A DNA stretch of 64,000 nucleotides from JAKFWI01 sp031399165 (GTDB lineage: Bacteria > Pseudomonadota > Alphaproteobacteria > Caulobacterales > Aquidulcibacteraceae), in the NCBI GenBank assembly GCA_031399165.1, contig JANNOO010000006.1, positions 1-64,000 of the forward strand. The letters run 5' to 3'. Positions within the stretch are counted from its first letter, which is position 1. Every line of letters starts with the position of its first letter. Both the position numbers and the translations under genes were made by a program. This document shows positions 32,383-41,529 of the stretch, piece after piece. The notes beneath the pieces are model-generated. The model worked only from the letters and a program-made list of their open reading frames with translations, ran no database searches and was not told where the DNA came from.

Positions 32383-33140
32383 TCCTTCTCGCGGTGCATT
32401 TCGCCGACCTGCATGGTCATCACCACGCAGCGCGGCGGCTGGATCAGCGCGAAGCGCACGGCTTCGGCGATGTCTTCGGCTTTCAGCATCTTGCCCTGCG
32501 CGATTTTCCTGCGCTGCTCTGATGGCGGCGCCTCGATCATGTCGCTGCCGACAAGCCCCGGCTCTATCAGCGTGACCTTCACGCCCTTCTCCGAAACCTC
32601 GCGCCGGAACGACATGGCGAAGCCTTGCAGCGCCGATTTCGTGGCGACGTAAACGGACGAATCCTTGCCGCGATATTCCGCACTCATCGAACCGATGAGA
32701 ACGATGTGGCCCTCGCCGCGTTTCTGCATTGGCTCTGCCGCGCGCTTGGCGAACGCCAGATACCCAATCAGGTTGGTTTCCACCGCGTAGCGCCAATCAT
32801 CCTCGCTCTCGTCGGTCAGGCCCTCGGCGGAGACGGCTGCATTGTCGATCAGCACATCGACTTGCCCCATCGCCCGTTCCGCCTCCGCGAACACGCGGTC
32901 CACGTCCGCGCGCACGGAGGCGTCCGCACTCATGCCGCCGATTTCGCCAATTTTGCTGATAGCCTCCATGGCGTCGTCAAGTGCGCTCACGTCGCGGCCA
33001 AAGATGAAGATTTTCGCGCCCTCGGCGGCGAGCAGGCGCGCGATCGCCCGCCCAATGCCGGTCGTACCGCCGGTTATCAAAACGCCCTTGCCCTTGAGCG
33101 AGGTTTTGGCTCTCGATATCTCGGCTGCAGCGCTGTCCAT
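32379..33140 (-). CDS. SDR-family NAD(P)-dependent oxidoreductase
   Basis: A 253-residue short-chain dehydrogenase. The cofactor motif TGGTTGIGRAI follows KGKGVLITG, and the catalytic set is visible: Asn in DNAAVS, Ser in LIGSMSAEYR, and Tyr-x-x-x-Lys in YVATK. It resembles the YdfG/clavulanate-dehydrogenase-like classical SDRs that act on hydroxy acids or ketones; the substrate cannot be assigned. The frame starts at a GTG at 33155, but the ATG at 33140 is chosen as the conventional start. It is convergent with the adenosyltransferase gene. Confidence 0.86.
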   Translation of the reverse strand: MDSAAAEISRAKTSLKGKGVLITGGTTGIGRAIARLLAAEGAKIFIFGRDVSALDDAMEAISKIGEIGGMSADASVRADVDRVFAEAERAMGQVDVLIDNAAVSAEGLTDESEDDWRYAVETNLIGYLAFAKRAAEPMQKRGEGHIVLIGSMSAEYRGKDSSVYVATKSALQGFAMSFRREVSEKGVKVTLIEPGLVGSDMIEAPPSEQRRKIAQGKMLKAEDIAEAVRFALIQPPRCVVMTMQVGEMHREKD

Positions 33141-33242
33141 GACCCACAAACTCACGTCAAAGCGCCCTGTTCCAAGCGGTCGCGTTGACGCGTTGGGCCG
33201 GCGGGGTTAGTCCGGATCGATCCAGCCGGGAACGCACGCCCC

Positions 33243-33992
33243 ATGAAAATTCTCGTGCCCGTCAAACGGGTGCTCGACTATAATCTGAAAGTGAAGATTA
33301 AGGCCGACCAGAGCGGCGTCGATCTCTCCAATCTCAAGATGTCGATGAACCCGTTCGACGAGATCGCCGTCGAAGAAGCCGTGCGCCTGAAGGAAAAAGG
33401 CGTCGCTACGGAAATCGTGGCCGTTTCGATCGGGCCCGATCAGGCGCAGGAAACCTTGCGCACCGCCCTGGCCGTCGGCGCTGACCGCGGCATTCTGATA
33501 AAGGCCGAGGGCGAGGTAGAGCCGCTGGATGTGGCCAAAATCCTCAAGGGCGTTGTCGCTGCGGAAAGTCCGCAGGTCGTTATCCTTGGCAAGCAGGCGA
33601 TCGACGATGACAGCAATCAGGTCGGTCAGATGCTGGCCGCCCTGCTCGACTGGCCGCAGGCGACGTTCGCCAGCGCCGTGGAAATTGCAAACGGCCACGC
33701 CAACGTGACGCGCGAGATCGACGGCGGCCTGCAGACGCTGGCGCTGGAACTGCCGGCGATCATCACTACCGATCTCCGGCTCAACGAGCCGCGCTACGCC
33801 TCTCTCCCCAACATCATGAAGGCGAAGAAAAAGCCGATCGACATTAAGACGCCGGGCGATTTCGGCGTGACGCTCAATCCGCGCCTGAAAGTGCTGAAAA
33901 TCGCCGAGCCGCCCAAGCGCCAGGCCGGCATCAAGGTTGCCAGCGTCGAAGAACTGGTTGAGAAGCTGAAGAACGAAGCGGGAGTGCTCTGA
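33243..33992 (+). CDS. etfB: Electron transfer flavoprotein, beta subunit
   Basis: A 249-residue ETF small subunit binding AMP and contributing to the FAD interface. It reads KILVPVKRVLDYNLKVKIKADQSGVDLSNLKMSMNPFDEIAVEEAVRLKEKG, with the ETF-beta signature VEIANGHANVTREIDGGLQTLALELPAIITTDLRLNEPRYASLPNIMKAKKKP. ETF carries electrons from acyl-CoA dehydrogenases to ETF-quinone oxidoreductase. Stop overlaps the etfA start by 1 base (TGATG). Confidence 0.97.
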   Translation: MKILVPVKRVLDYNLKVKIKADQSGVDLSNLKMSMNPFDEIAVEEAVRLKEKGVATEIVAVSIGPDQAQETLRTALAVGADRGILIKAEGEVEPLDVAKILKGVVAAESPQVVILGKQAIDDDSNQVGQMLAALLDWPQATFASAVEIANGHANVTREIDGGLQTLALELPAIITTDLRLNEPRYASLPNIMKAKKKPIDIKTPGDFGVTLNPRLKVLKIAEPPKRQAGIKVASVEELVEKLKNEAGVL

Positions 33993-34936
33993 TGGCCGTG
34001 CTGGTGATCGCCTCGCACGACAATGCGAGCCTGAAGGAAGCAACCTCCAAACTGGTTTCGGCGGCGCAGGCCATCGGCGGTGACGTGGACATCCTCGTCG
34101 CCGGCCACAATGCCGGCGCAGCGGCGCAGGCGGCCGCTGAGATCGGCGGCGTGCGCAAAGTGCTGCACGCGGACGCCGCCACGCTGGCCAAGCAAATCGC
34201 CGAGCCTATGGAAGCGCTGCTGCTGGGCCTCGCCGGCAATTACGACGCGTTGCTGTTTTCCGCCGACACGACCGGCAAGAACGCCGCCCCGCGCGTGGCG
34301 GCCAAGCTAGACGTGATGCAGGTGTCCAACGTCATCGCCGTAGAAGGCCCCAAAACGTTCACGCGCACCACTTACGCAGGCAATGCGCTGGCGACCGTGG
34401 AATCCGCCGATCCGAAAATCGTCGCGACGGTGCAGGCAACGGCGTTCAAGCCTGCGGCGGGCGGGGGTTCCGCCACGGTGGAAACGATCTCCGCGCCGTC
34501 TGGCCCATTCAAATCGGCTTTTGTCAGCGAAGACCTCGCCAAGTCGGACCGTCCCGAGCTGGCCGGCGCCAAGCGGGTGGTTTCAGGCGGCCGCGCCCTC
34601 GGCTCGGACGCGAAGTTTAAGGAGATCATCGAGCCCCTGGCCGACAGGCTGGGCGCGGCCGTGGGTGCGTCGCGCGCCGCAGTGGACGCCGGCTACGCGC
34701 CGAACGATTACCAGGTCGGCCAGACCGGCAAGGTGGTGGCGCCGGAGCTTTACGTGGCGATCGGGATTTCCGGCGCCATCCAGCATCTCGCGGGCATGAA
34801 GGATTCCAAGGTGATCGTGGCGATCAACAAGGACGAGGACGCGCCGATTTTCCAGGTGGCCGATTACGGCTTAGTCGGCGACCTTTTCCAGATTGTCCCG
34901 GCGTTCCAGGCGGAGCTGGACAAGCGCGGCGTCTGA
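33992..34936 (+). CDS. etfA: Electron transfer flavoprotein, alpha subunit
   Basis: A 314-residue ETF large subunit. The N-terminal domain (AVLVIASHDNASLKEATSKLVSAAQ) and the FAD-binding domain (ELAGAKRVVSGGRALGSDAKFKEIIEPLADRLGAAVGASRAAVDAGYAPNDYQVGQTGKVVAPELYVAIGISGAIQHLAGMKDSKVIVAINKDEDAPIFQVADYGLVGDLFQIVPAF) are complete and canonical. It is coupled to etfB. A hydroxyacyl-CoA dehydrogenase gene follows 102 bases later. Together the three genes serve acyl-CoA oxidation and related C4 chemistry, including ethylmalonyl-CoA pathway steps. Confidence 0.97.
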   Translation: MAVLVIASHDNASLKEATSKLVSAAQAIGGDVDILVAGHNAGAAAQAAAEIGGVRKVLHADAATLAKQIAEPMEALLLGLAGNYDALLFSADTTGKNAAPRVAAKLDVMQVSNVIAVEGPKTFTRTTYAGNALATVESADPKIVATVQATAFKPAAGGGSATVETISAPSGPFKSAFVSEDLAKSDRPELAGAKRVVSGGRALGSDAKFKEIIEPLADRLGAAVGASRAAVDAGYAPNDYQVGQTGKVVAPELYVAIGISGAIQHLAGMKDSKVIVAINKDEDAPIFQVADYGLVGDLFQIVPAFQAELDKRGV

Positions 34937-35038
34937 CGCGTTCGCGAAAGCCTTGCTGCACCTGCACAAAATTATAGTATGAACTTTCTAGGCGGCGGAG
35001 GGGTTCGCGCGCCTAATACATGGGCAGCAGGCCAAAGT

Positions 35039-35917
35039 ATGAATCAAATCAAATCCGTCGGTGTCGTTGGCGCCGGGCAGATGGGCAACGGGATTGCTCA
35101 TGTATCGGCGTTGGCCGGCTACGACGTGATGCTAGCAGACGCCAATCCCAGCGCGATCGACCGGGCGCTGCAAACCATCGAATACAATCTTGGCCGCCAG
35201 GTGCATCGCGAGGCGATCACCGAAGCGCAGGCTAAGGCGGCGCTGGGCCGGATCAAGAAGGCACCTTCAATGAAGAATGTCGCCGCCGCCGATCTGGTGA
35301 TCGAATCAGCCACCGAGCGTGAGGACGTGAAGCGCGCGATCTTCGCCGAATTGCAGGCGCATCTGGGCGCGGACTCGCTGCTGGCCAGCAATACCTCCTC
35401 TATCTCGATCACACGCCTCGCCGCCGGCACGGACCGGCCAGACAAGTTCATCGGCATTCATTTCATGAATCCCGTGCCGGTAATGAAGCTGGTCGAACTG
35501 ATCCGCGGGCTGGCGACGAGCCAGGAGACCTATGAGCGCGCGCTGGATTATGTGCAGACGCTCGGCAAGACGATCGCCAACGCCGAAGACTTTCCGGCGT
35601 TCATCGTCAACCGCGTGCTGATCCCGATGATCAACGAGGCTGTCTACACGCTTTACGAAGGCGTCGGCTCAGTCGAGGCGATCGACAAGGCGATGCGCCT
35701 CGGCGCCAACCACCCGATGGGCCCGCTTGAACTCGCCGATTTCATCGGCCTCGATACCTGCCTCAGCATCATGCAGGTGCTGAACGAAGGCCTCGCGGAT
35801 ACGAAGTACCGGCCCTGTCCGCTGCTGGTGAAATACGTCGAAGCCGGCTGGCTCGGCCGCAAGACGCAACGCGGCTTCTATGACTACCGCGGCGAAACGC
35901 CGGTGCCTACGCGCTGA
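35039..35917 (+). CDS. 3-hydroxybutyryl-CoA dehydrogenase
   Basis: A 292-residue NAD(P)-dependent 3-hydroxyacyl-CoA dehydrogenase that interconverts acetoacetyl-CoA and (S)-3-hydroxybutyryl-CoA. Rossmann motif GVVGAGQMGNGIAHVSALAG is near the start, the catalytic SNTSSISITRLA and GIHFMNPVPVMKLVELIRG (His of the His-Glu pair) follow, and GANHPMGPLELADFIGLDTCLSIMQVL is the C-terminal signature. Longer frames start at 34979, but the ATG at 35039 gives the standard start (MNQIKSVGVVGAGQ) with AGCAGG upstream. Also called PaaH/Hbd. Confidence 0.93.
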   Translation: MNQIKSVGVVGAGQMGNGIAHVSALAGYDVMLADANPSAIDRALQTIEYNLGRQVHREAITEAQAKAALGRIKKAPSMKNVAAADLVIESATEREDVKRAIFAELQAHLGADSLLASNTSSISITRLAAGTDRPDKFIGIHFMNPVPVMKLVELIRGLATSQETYERALDYVQTLGKTIANAEDFPAFIVNRVLIPMINEAVYTLYEGVGSVEAIDKAMRLGANHPMGPLELADFIGLDTCLSIMQVLNEGLADTKYRPCPLLVKYVEAGWLGRKTQRGFYDYRGETPVPTR

Positions 35918-36042
35918 AGGGCAATGCTCACCACAAGATGAGAACGTCGGCGGCGCGCAGGGCCTGGTCGGCAGACGCCAGCGTCAGATCCTCAACGATC
36001 GCCTGATTGCCGCTTTCAAAGCGAACTCGCGATCGTCATGAC

Positions 36043-37293
36043 TCAGCTCCGATAATCGCCGTTGATCTCGATGTAGCGTTTGGTGAGATCGCAGGTCCAG
36101 ACCACGGCGCTGGCCTTGCCGATTCCGACATCGACGAGGATGTCGATCTCATTGCCTTTCATATGCGCATCGACAGCCGGCTCGTCATAGGCGATCGCGC
36201 CGCCATCCTTTGCGGTCCATTGGCCGCCGAAGCGGATCGCGAGGCGATCGATAGCGATTTTCTCGCCAGCTTTACCAACCGCCATCACGACCCGGCCCCA
36301 GTTCGCGTCCTCGCCCGCGATGGCGGTTTTCACCAAGGGTGAATTGGCTATCGACATGCCGATGCGCCGCGCCGCGGCTTCGTTTTCGGCGCCGGTGATT
36401 TCGATGCGGACGAGCTTGCGAGCGCCTTCCCCGTCGCGGACCACTTGCAGCGCCAGATCCATCATCACATCGCGCACAGCGTCCGATAGCGGCGCGAGGC
36501 GCGGATCGCTCATCCGCTCGATTGCGGGCGCGCCGGAGGCGCCGGTCGCGAACAGCAGCAGCGTGTCCGAGGTGGAGGTATCGCCATCGACGGTGATCGA
36601 ATTGAACGTTCCATCGACGTGGCGGCTGACCAGAGCCTGGGTGATGTTCGGCGCCAACGCCGCATCGGTGAAGATAAACACCAGCATCGTCGCCATGTTC
36701 GGCGCGATCATACCCGAGCCCTTACACACGCCGGCGATGTTCACCATCTTGCCGCCGATTTCGATCGTCCGGCCCGCGCCTTTCGGGAACGTGTCCGTGG
36801 TCATGAACGCGCCGGCGAGTTTTTGCCAGTTTACGGGCGCGAGCGCGTCCCATTGCGCGGGCAGCGCTTCGGCGATCAGGTCGGGCCGCACCGGCTGGCC
36901 GATCACGCCGGTGGCGGCGATGAATACGTTTTCCGGCGCGCAGCCCGCAAGTTTCGCGGCCGCTTGCGTTGTCGCCTTGTTTTTCGCGACGCCCCTTGGG
37001 CCCGTGAAGGCGTTGGAATTGCCGGCGTGGCAGACCAGCGCGCTGGCCTTGCCCGCGCCGCGCGTGAGCGCAGCCTTGCACCATTCCACATCCGCCGAGC
37101 GCGTCTGCGACAGCGTGAATGCGCCGCCGACTGTGGCGCCTTCGTCGAACGAGACCACCATCAGATCGTCGCGCTCATGCTTATAGAGGCCAAGGCGGCC
37201 GATCGCGGCTTTCAGCCCGCGGACGTGCGGCAGCTCGGGAAAGGAGGGCGGGGCCAGCGGCGAAACAGGCCCCCCAGCCTGTTTCGCGCTCAC
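36043..37293 (-). CDS. argJ: Bifunctional ornithine acetyltransferase/N-acetylglutamate synthase
   Basis: A 416-residue ArgJ that recycles the acetyl group in arginine synthesis, transferring it from N-acetylornithine to glutamate. The self-cleavage site is visible as KGSGMIAPNMATMLVF, where the Thr in NMATM becomes the N-terminal nucleophile of the beta chain. Upstream features AGNSNAFTGPRG and VFIAATGVIGQPV, and C-terminal NSPLVKTAIAGEDANWGRVVMAVGKAG and AIAYDEPAVDAHMKGNEIDILVDVG, are all typical. It overlaps the upstream parvulin gene by 4 bases (ATGA). Downstream the 125-base interval to 35917 contains only fragmentary frames. Confidence 0.95.
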   Translation of the reverse strand: MSAKQAGGPVSPLAPPSFPELPHVRGLKAAIGRLGLYKHERDDLMVVSFDEGATVGGAFTLSQTRSADVEWCKAALTRGAGKASALVCHAGNSNAFTGPRGVAKNKATTQAAAKLAGCAPENVFIAATGVIGQPVRPDLIAEALPAQWDALAPVNWQKLAGAFMTTDTFPKGAGRTIEIGGKMVNIAGVCKGSGMIAPNMATMLVFIFTDAALAPNITQALVSRHVDGTFNSITVDGDTSTSDTLLLFATGASGAPAIERMSDPRLAPLSDAVRDVMMDLALQVVRDGEGARKLVRIEITGAENEAAARRIGMSIANSPLVKTAIAGEDANWGRVVMAVGKAGEKIAIDRLAIRFGGQWTAKDGGAIAYDEPAVDAHMKGNEIDILVDVGIGKASAVVWTCDLTKRYIEINGDYRS

Positions 37294-38402
37294 GTTTCGC
37301 GATCTCCCGGTCCTGGAGACGGAAGCGTGGTGGTCGTGCCGGGATCAGGGGTGGGCGGCGTAAAGGTCAACGCGGGCGGCGTTGTCGGCGCCGCAGCGAC
37401 GGCCGGAGGTCGCGGCGCGGGAGCGCTTGGCGCAGGCGCAGGGTTAGGAATCGCCGTGGCGGCGGGCGGCGTAGCGGGCGACGGCTGGGCCGCCGGGGCT
37501 TCGGGCGCCTCATCAGGGGCCGGCAGATCACGCCGCGGCGCGATTGCGGCATTAGGCTGCTCGGTAATCCGGGCGATGCGGGCGTTGGTCTTCAACTTTT
37601 CCACAATCCGCCGCTGTTCCTCGAACATCAGCCATTGCACGATTTTCGGGCGCATCTCTTCCATCGACGGCGGGCTGGCGTCGCGCCGCTCCTCGATCTT
37701 CACAAGGTGCCAGCCCTGCTCGGTCTTCAGCGGGCCGCCGACCTGGCCGACCGGCGTTTCCTGCGTAACCTCGCGTAGCGAATCCGGCATCGCCTCGGGC
37801 AGGAAATAGCCAAGATCGCCGCCATCCGTGGCTGAGGCGCGGTCTTTGGACAATTCGTAGGCCAGGGCTTCGAATAGTTCGCCGTTATCGAGCCTTCTTT
37901 TCGCCGCGAGCGCAGCTTCTCTGGTGTCAAACAGGATATGCCGGGCGCGCACCTCCCGGCCCTGCTTCAGGAGCCGGACTTGCTCGCGATACATGCGCTC
38001 GATGGCCGAATCCCGCAGTGCGGTGGCGGCGATGTTTTCGTTGAGTACGTTGGCAAGGATTCGCTCCCGCGCCGAATCCAGCCGGTGGCGGACATCGCCG
38101 TTCTTGTCCAGGCCACGCGCCTCGGCCTCATTGGCCATGAGCCGGGTTTCGATCAGATCTTCCATGATCTGGAAGAAGACCGGCGAGGTGGTGGCCAGCT
38201 CTTCGCCTTCCTTGATCGCCCCGCGCGAAACCGCCTCGGCGAGCACGTCATCGATGTACACAGGCTTGCCGTTGACCGTGGCGGCCACGACCGGATCGGT
38301 CAGCGGGCCAGCGGGACGGCCGTTGGGGAACTGGGCCGAAGGACCGCACGCCGCGAGCGCCAAAGCCACGAAGGCCGCTCCTGCAGGCCGGAAAAAGCGC
38401 AT
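37290..38402 (-). CDS. Parvulin-type peptidyl-prolyl isomerase lipoprotein
   Basis: A 370-residue lipoprotein (MRFFRPAGAAFVALALAAC, Cys19) of the PrsA/SurA type. After a SurA-N-like region (PVVAATVNGKPVYIDDVLAEAVSRGAIKEGEE) comes a parvulin domain at about 150-255 (EVRARHILFDTREAALAAKRRLDNGELFEALAYELSKDRASATDGGDLGYFLPEAMPDSLREV, then GPLKTEQGWHLVKIEERR). The last 80 residues are Pro/Ala/Thr-rich low complexity. It should help fold envelope proteins in the periplasm. Start ATG at 38402 has AAGGGA 7 bases upstream; a TTG two codons earlier is possible. It is divergent from secA, an evocative pairing for protein export, and overlaps argJ by 4 bases. Confidence 0.9.
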   Translation of the reverse strand: MRFFRPAGAAFVALALAACGPSAQFPNGRPAGPLTDPVVAATVNGKPVYIDDVLAEAVSRGAIKEGEELATTSPVFFQIMEDLIETRLMANEAEARGLDKNGDVRHRLDSARERILANVLNENIAATALRDSAIERMYREQVRLLKQGREVRARHILFDTREAALAAKRRLDNGELFEALAYELSKDRASATDGGDLGYFLPEAMPDSLREVTQETPVGQVGGPLKTEQGWHLVKIEERRDASPPSMEEMRPKIVQWLMFEEQRRIVEKLKTNARIARITEQPNAAIAPRRDLPAPDEAPEAPAAQPSPATPPAATAIPNPAPAPSAPAPRPPAVAAAPTTPPALTFTPPTPDPGTTTTLPSPGPGDRET

Positions 38403-38671
38403 CGGCAATCCCTTAAGGTTTCGGTCCTGAATAGGCGGATCCAGAGAAACCGCGCAGTGTGGTGCGGATGGGGCGTAATCGGGGTCTCATTGACACCGTT
38501 CGGAGCCGTCCTTAAGTCTCGCCGATGCGCGAGTCGAGTGCCTTTTCGCATGCGCGGGGCGCCCGCGCGGTCATACCGAGCCGGGCTCCTTGTACAAACG
38601 ATGGGCGGACGGCGGGGCGCTCGACCCGAAATGATTTCAAAGCGCAAACTTAACCTCGGTAATCTCGCGCC

Positions 38672-41383
38672 ATGCTGACGCTCGCCCGTAAAATGTTCGG
38701 CTCGGTAAACGAGCGAAAAATCAAGCCGCTCCGGTCCGTCGTCCAGCGCATCAATGCGCTGGAGCAGAATTTCGAAGCGCTGTCAGATGACGCGCTCCGG
38801 AACAAGACGGCGGAGTACCGTCACCGCATCGCCCGGGGCGCCAGCCTAGATCAGGTGCTGCCGGAGGCGTTCGCCACCGTGCGTGAGGCGGCCAAGCGCA
38901 CGCTCGGCATGCGCCATTTCGACACCCAGATGATGGGCGGCATCGTGCTCCACCAGGGCAAGATCGCCGAGATGCGCACCGGCGAAGGCAAGACGCTGGT
39001 CGCCACGCTGCCGGTTTACCTGAACGCGCTTGAAGGCCGCGGCGTCCACGTCATCACGGTCAACGATTATCTGGCCAAGCGCGACGCCGAGTGGATGGGC
39101 CAAGTCTATACTTTCCTCGGCCTCTCGGTCGGTACGATCATTCACGGCCTGTACGACAACGAACGGCGCCAATCCTACGCCGCCGACGTCACCTACGGCA
39201 CCAATAACGAATTCGGCTTCGACTATCTGCGCGACAACATGAAGTACGCGCTCAGCGAAATGGTCCAGCGCGGCCATCGCTATTGCATCGTCGATGAAGT
39301 GGACTCGATCCTGATCGACGAGGCGCGCACGCCTCTCATCATCTCTGGCCCGACCGAGGATCGCTCTGACTTCTACCGCCAGATCGACGCCGTAATTCCG
39401 CTCCTTGCCAAAGAGGATTTTGAGCACGACGAGAAGCAGCGCCAAGTCGTGTTCACCGAGAGCGGCAACGACAGGATCGAGCAATTGCTGGTCGAGCGCG
39501 GGTTGCTGGAAGGCTCGCTCTACGACGCGACCAACATTTCTGTGGTTCACCATGCCAATCAGGCGCTGCGCGCCCACAAGCTGTTTTTTCGCGACAAGGA
39601 CTACATCGTCAAAGACAGCGAAGTGATCCTGATCGACGAATTCACCGGCCGCATGATGCAGGGCCGGCGCCTTTCCGAAGGCCTGCACCAGGCGATTGAA
39701 GCCAAGGAAAAGACCGAAATCCAGCCGGAAAACCAGACGCTGGCTTCGATCACGTTCCAGAACTATTTCCGCCTCTACAACAAGCTCGCCGGCATGACAG
39801 GCACGGCCATGACCGAGGCAAACGAGTTCGCCGAAATCTACAAGCTGGAAGTGGTTGACGTGCCGACCAACCGGCCCGTGCAGCGCGAAGACATCGACGA
39901 CGAAGTCTACCGCACGGGCGCCGAAAAGCTGAAGGCGGTGATCGTCGATATCGAAGAGACCTTCAAGAAGGGTCAGCCCATTCTGGTCGGCACCGTGTCG
40001 ATCGAAAAGTCCGAACAGCTTTCGGAAATGCTGAAAAAGAAAGGCGTGCCGCACCAGGTGCTGAACGCGCGCTATCACGAACAGGAAGCTGAAATCGTCG
40101 CTCAGGCCGGCGTGCCGGGCTCGGTGACGATCGCCACCAACATGGCCGGCCGCGGCACCGACATCCAGCTCGGCGGCAATATCGACATGCTGGTCAAGAA
40201 TGCGCTGAAGGGCGAGGAAACGCCCGATCAGATCGCCGCGCTGCGTAAGCAGATCGCCGCCGTAGTTGAAGAACGCAAGCAGAAGGCGCTCGCCGCCGGC
40301 GGTCTCTACGTGCTGGGCACGGAGCGCCACGAAAGCCGCCGCATCGACAACCAGCTCCGCGGCCGCACCGGCCGTCAGGGCGATCCGGGCAAATCCAAAT
40401 TCTACATCTGCCTGGAAGACGATCTGCTGCGCATCTTCGCCGCCGAACGGCTCGACGCGATCATGCGCGGCCTCGGCATCCGCGAGGACGAAGCCATTGT
40501 CCACCCGTGGATGAACAAAGCGCTGGAAACCAGCCAGCGGCGGGTTGAGCAGCGGAACTTCGAAATCCGCAAAAACCTGCTGAAATACGATGACGTCGTG
40601 AACGACCAGCGCAAGGTCGTTTTCGAACAGCGCATCGAATTCATGCGCGCGTCAGACGTGTCCCCGATCGTGCGCGACATGCGCCACGAGATCGTGGAAT
40701 CAATCGTCAACCGTGCGATGCCGGAAAAGGCATATGCCGAGCAATGGAATATTCCTGCGCTGATCGAAGAATCGGCCGAATCCTTCGGTCTCGACCTGCC
40801 GCTCGACGAATGGGCGCGCGAAGAAGGCATCGCCAACGCCGAGATGATAGAGCGGCTGACCAAGGAAGTTGACCGCGCCTACGCCGCCCGCGCCGCGGCG
40901 CTCGGGCCCGAGCGCATGCGCTGGATCGAGAAGCAGGTCGTGCTGCAGGTTATGGATGTGCGCTGGCGCGAACACCTCGGCCAATTGGATCATTTGCGCT
41001 CAGTGATCCACTTGCGCGGCTACGCCCAGCGCGATCCGCTGAATGAGTTCAAATCTGAGGCGTTCTCGCTGTTCGAGCGGATGCTTATGGATCTGCGTTT
41101 GACCGTCACGCGCTCGCTGATGCGCCTGCATGTCGAGGGCGACGAGGCTGTGCCGCCGCCGATGAGCACGCCGGAAACGCACGAAATCCATGCCGACCCA
41201 CGCACCGGCCAGAACGAGATGGACCCGATCGTAGTCACGGCCCCCTCGCGCGGGCAGCAACAGGTCGATCCGAGCGATCCCGCGACTTGGGGCAAGATTT
41301 CACGCAACGCGCTATGCCCTTGCGGCTCAGGCAAAAAGTTCAAGCATTGCCACGGGGATGTGGGCGCGACAGCGCAGGCTTAG
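38672..41383 (+). CDS. secA: Preprotein translocase ATPase SecA
   Basis: The 903-residue motor of the general secretion pathway, driving unfolded proteins through SecYEG. Walker A MRTGEGKTLVATLP lies near residue 105, Walker B DEVDSILIDEARTPLIISG follows, and the second nucleotide-binding domain has TNMAGRGTDIQLGGN and the GLYVLGTERHESRRIDNQLRGRTGRQGDPGKSKFY motif. The C-terminus holds a zinc site CPCGSGKKFKHCHG that binds SecB, preceded by a Pro/Gln-rich linker. A GC-rich hairpin follows 38 bases after the stop. Confidence 0.98.
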   Translation: MLTLARKMFGSVNERKIKPLRSVVQRINALEQNFEALSDDALRNKTAEYRHRIARGASLDQVLPEAFATVREAAKRTLGMRHFDTQMMGGIVLHQGKIAEMRTGEGKTLVATLPVYLNALEGRGVHVITVNDYLAKRDAEWMGQVYTFLGLSVGTIIHGLYDNERRQSYAADVTYGTNNEFGFDYLRDNMKYALSEMVQRGHRYCIVDEVDSILIDEARTPLIISGPTEDRSDFYRQIDAVIPLLAKEDFEHDEKQRQVVFTESGNDRIEQLLVERGLLEGSLYDATNISVVHHANQALRAHKLFFRDKDYIVKDSEVILIDEFTGRMMQGRRLSEGLHQAIEAKEKTEIQPENQTLASITFQNYFRLYNKLAGMTGTAMTEANEFAEIYKLEVVDVPTNRPVQREDIDDEVYRTGAEKLKAVIVDIEETFKKGQPILVGTVSIEKSEQLSEMLKKKGVPHQVLNARYHEQEAEIVAQAGVPGSVTIATNMAGRGTDIQLGGNIDMLVKNALKGEETPDQIAALRKQIAAVVEERKQKALAAGGLYVLGTERHESRRIDNQLRGRTGRQGDPGKSKFYICLEDDLLRIFAAERLDAIMRGLGIREDEAIVHPWMNKALETSQRRVEQRNFEIRKNLLKYDDVVNDQRKVVFEQRIEFMRASDVSPIVRDMRHEIVESIVNRAMPEKAYAEQWNIPALIEESAESFGLDLPLDEWAREEGIANAEMIERLTKEVDRAYAARAAALGPERMRWIEKQVVLQVMDVRWREHLGQLDHLRSVIHLRGYAQRDPLNEFKSEAFSLFERMLMDLRLTVTRSLMRLHVEGDEAVPPPMSTPETHEIHADPRTGQNEMDPIVVTAPSRGQQQVDPSDPATWGKISRNALCPCGSGKKFKHCHGDVGATAQA

Positions 41384-41420
41384 ACCCTTGGCGATCCAGA
41401 AGAACAACCATCCGCTACTC

Positions 41421-41442
41421 GGCCCCCGCGCAGGCGGGGGCC
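41421..41442. terminator. Hairpin after secA
   Basis: GGCCCCCGC (41421-41429), GCAG, GCGGGGGCC (41434-41442), a perfect 9-base stem. No T run follows (CATAAACC). It resembles the short palindrome GGCCCCCGCGCAGGCGGGGG that is dispersed in many Caulobacterales genomes and may act as a weak terminator or as a repeat. Confidence 0.4.
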
Positions 41443-41529
41443 CATAAACCCAGCCAGTCCAGACGATCTCAACCGTTAGCGTTTGGCGCGCAGCCCTATC
41501 GTCAGCTACCGGCCCTTCCGGACATGAGG

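Noticed and set aside
36619..37809. 396-codon plus-strand frame across argJ and the parvulin gene
   Set aside because: Arg/Gly/Ala-rich antisense shadow of two well-supported genes.
38846..40504. 552-codon open frame antisense to secA
   Set aside because: It is a shadow of the third-position GC bias in secA; composition (Asp/His/Val/Phe-rich) and lack of family resemblance show it is not a gene.
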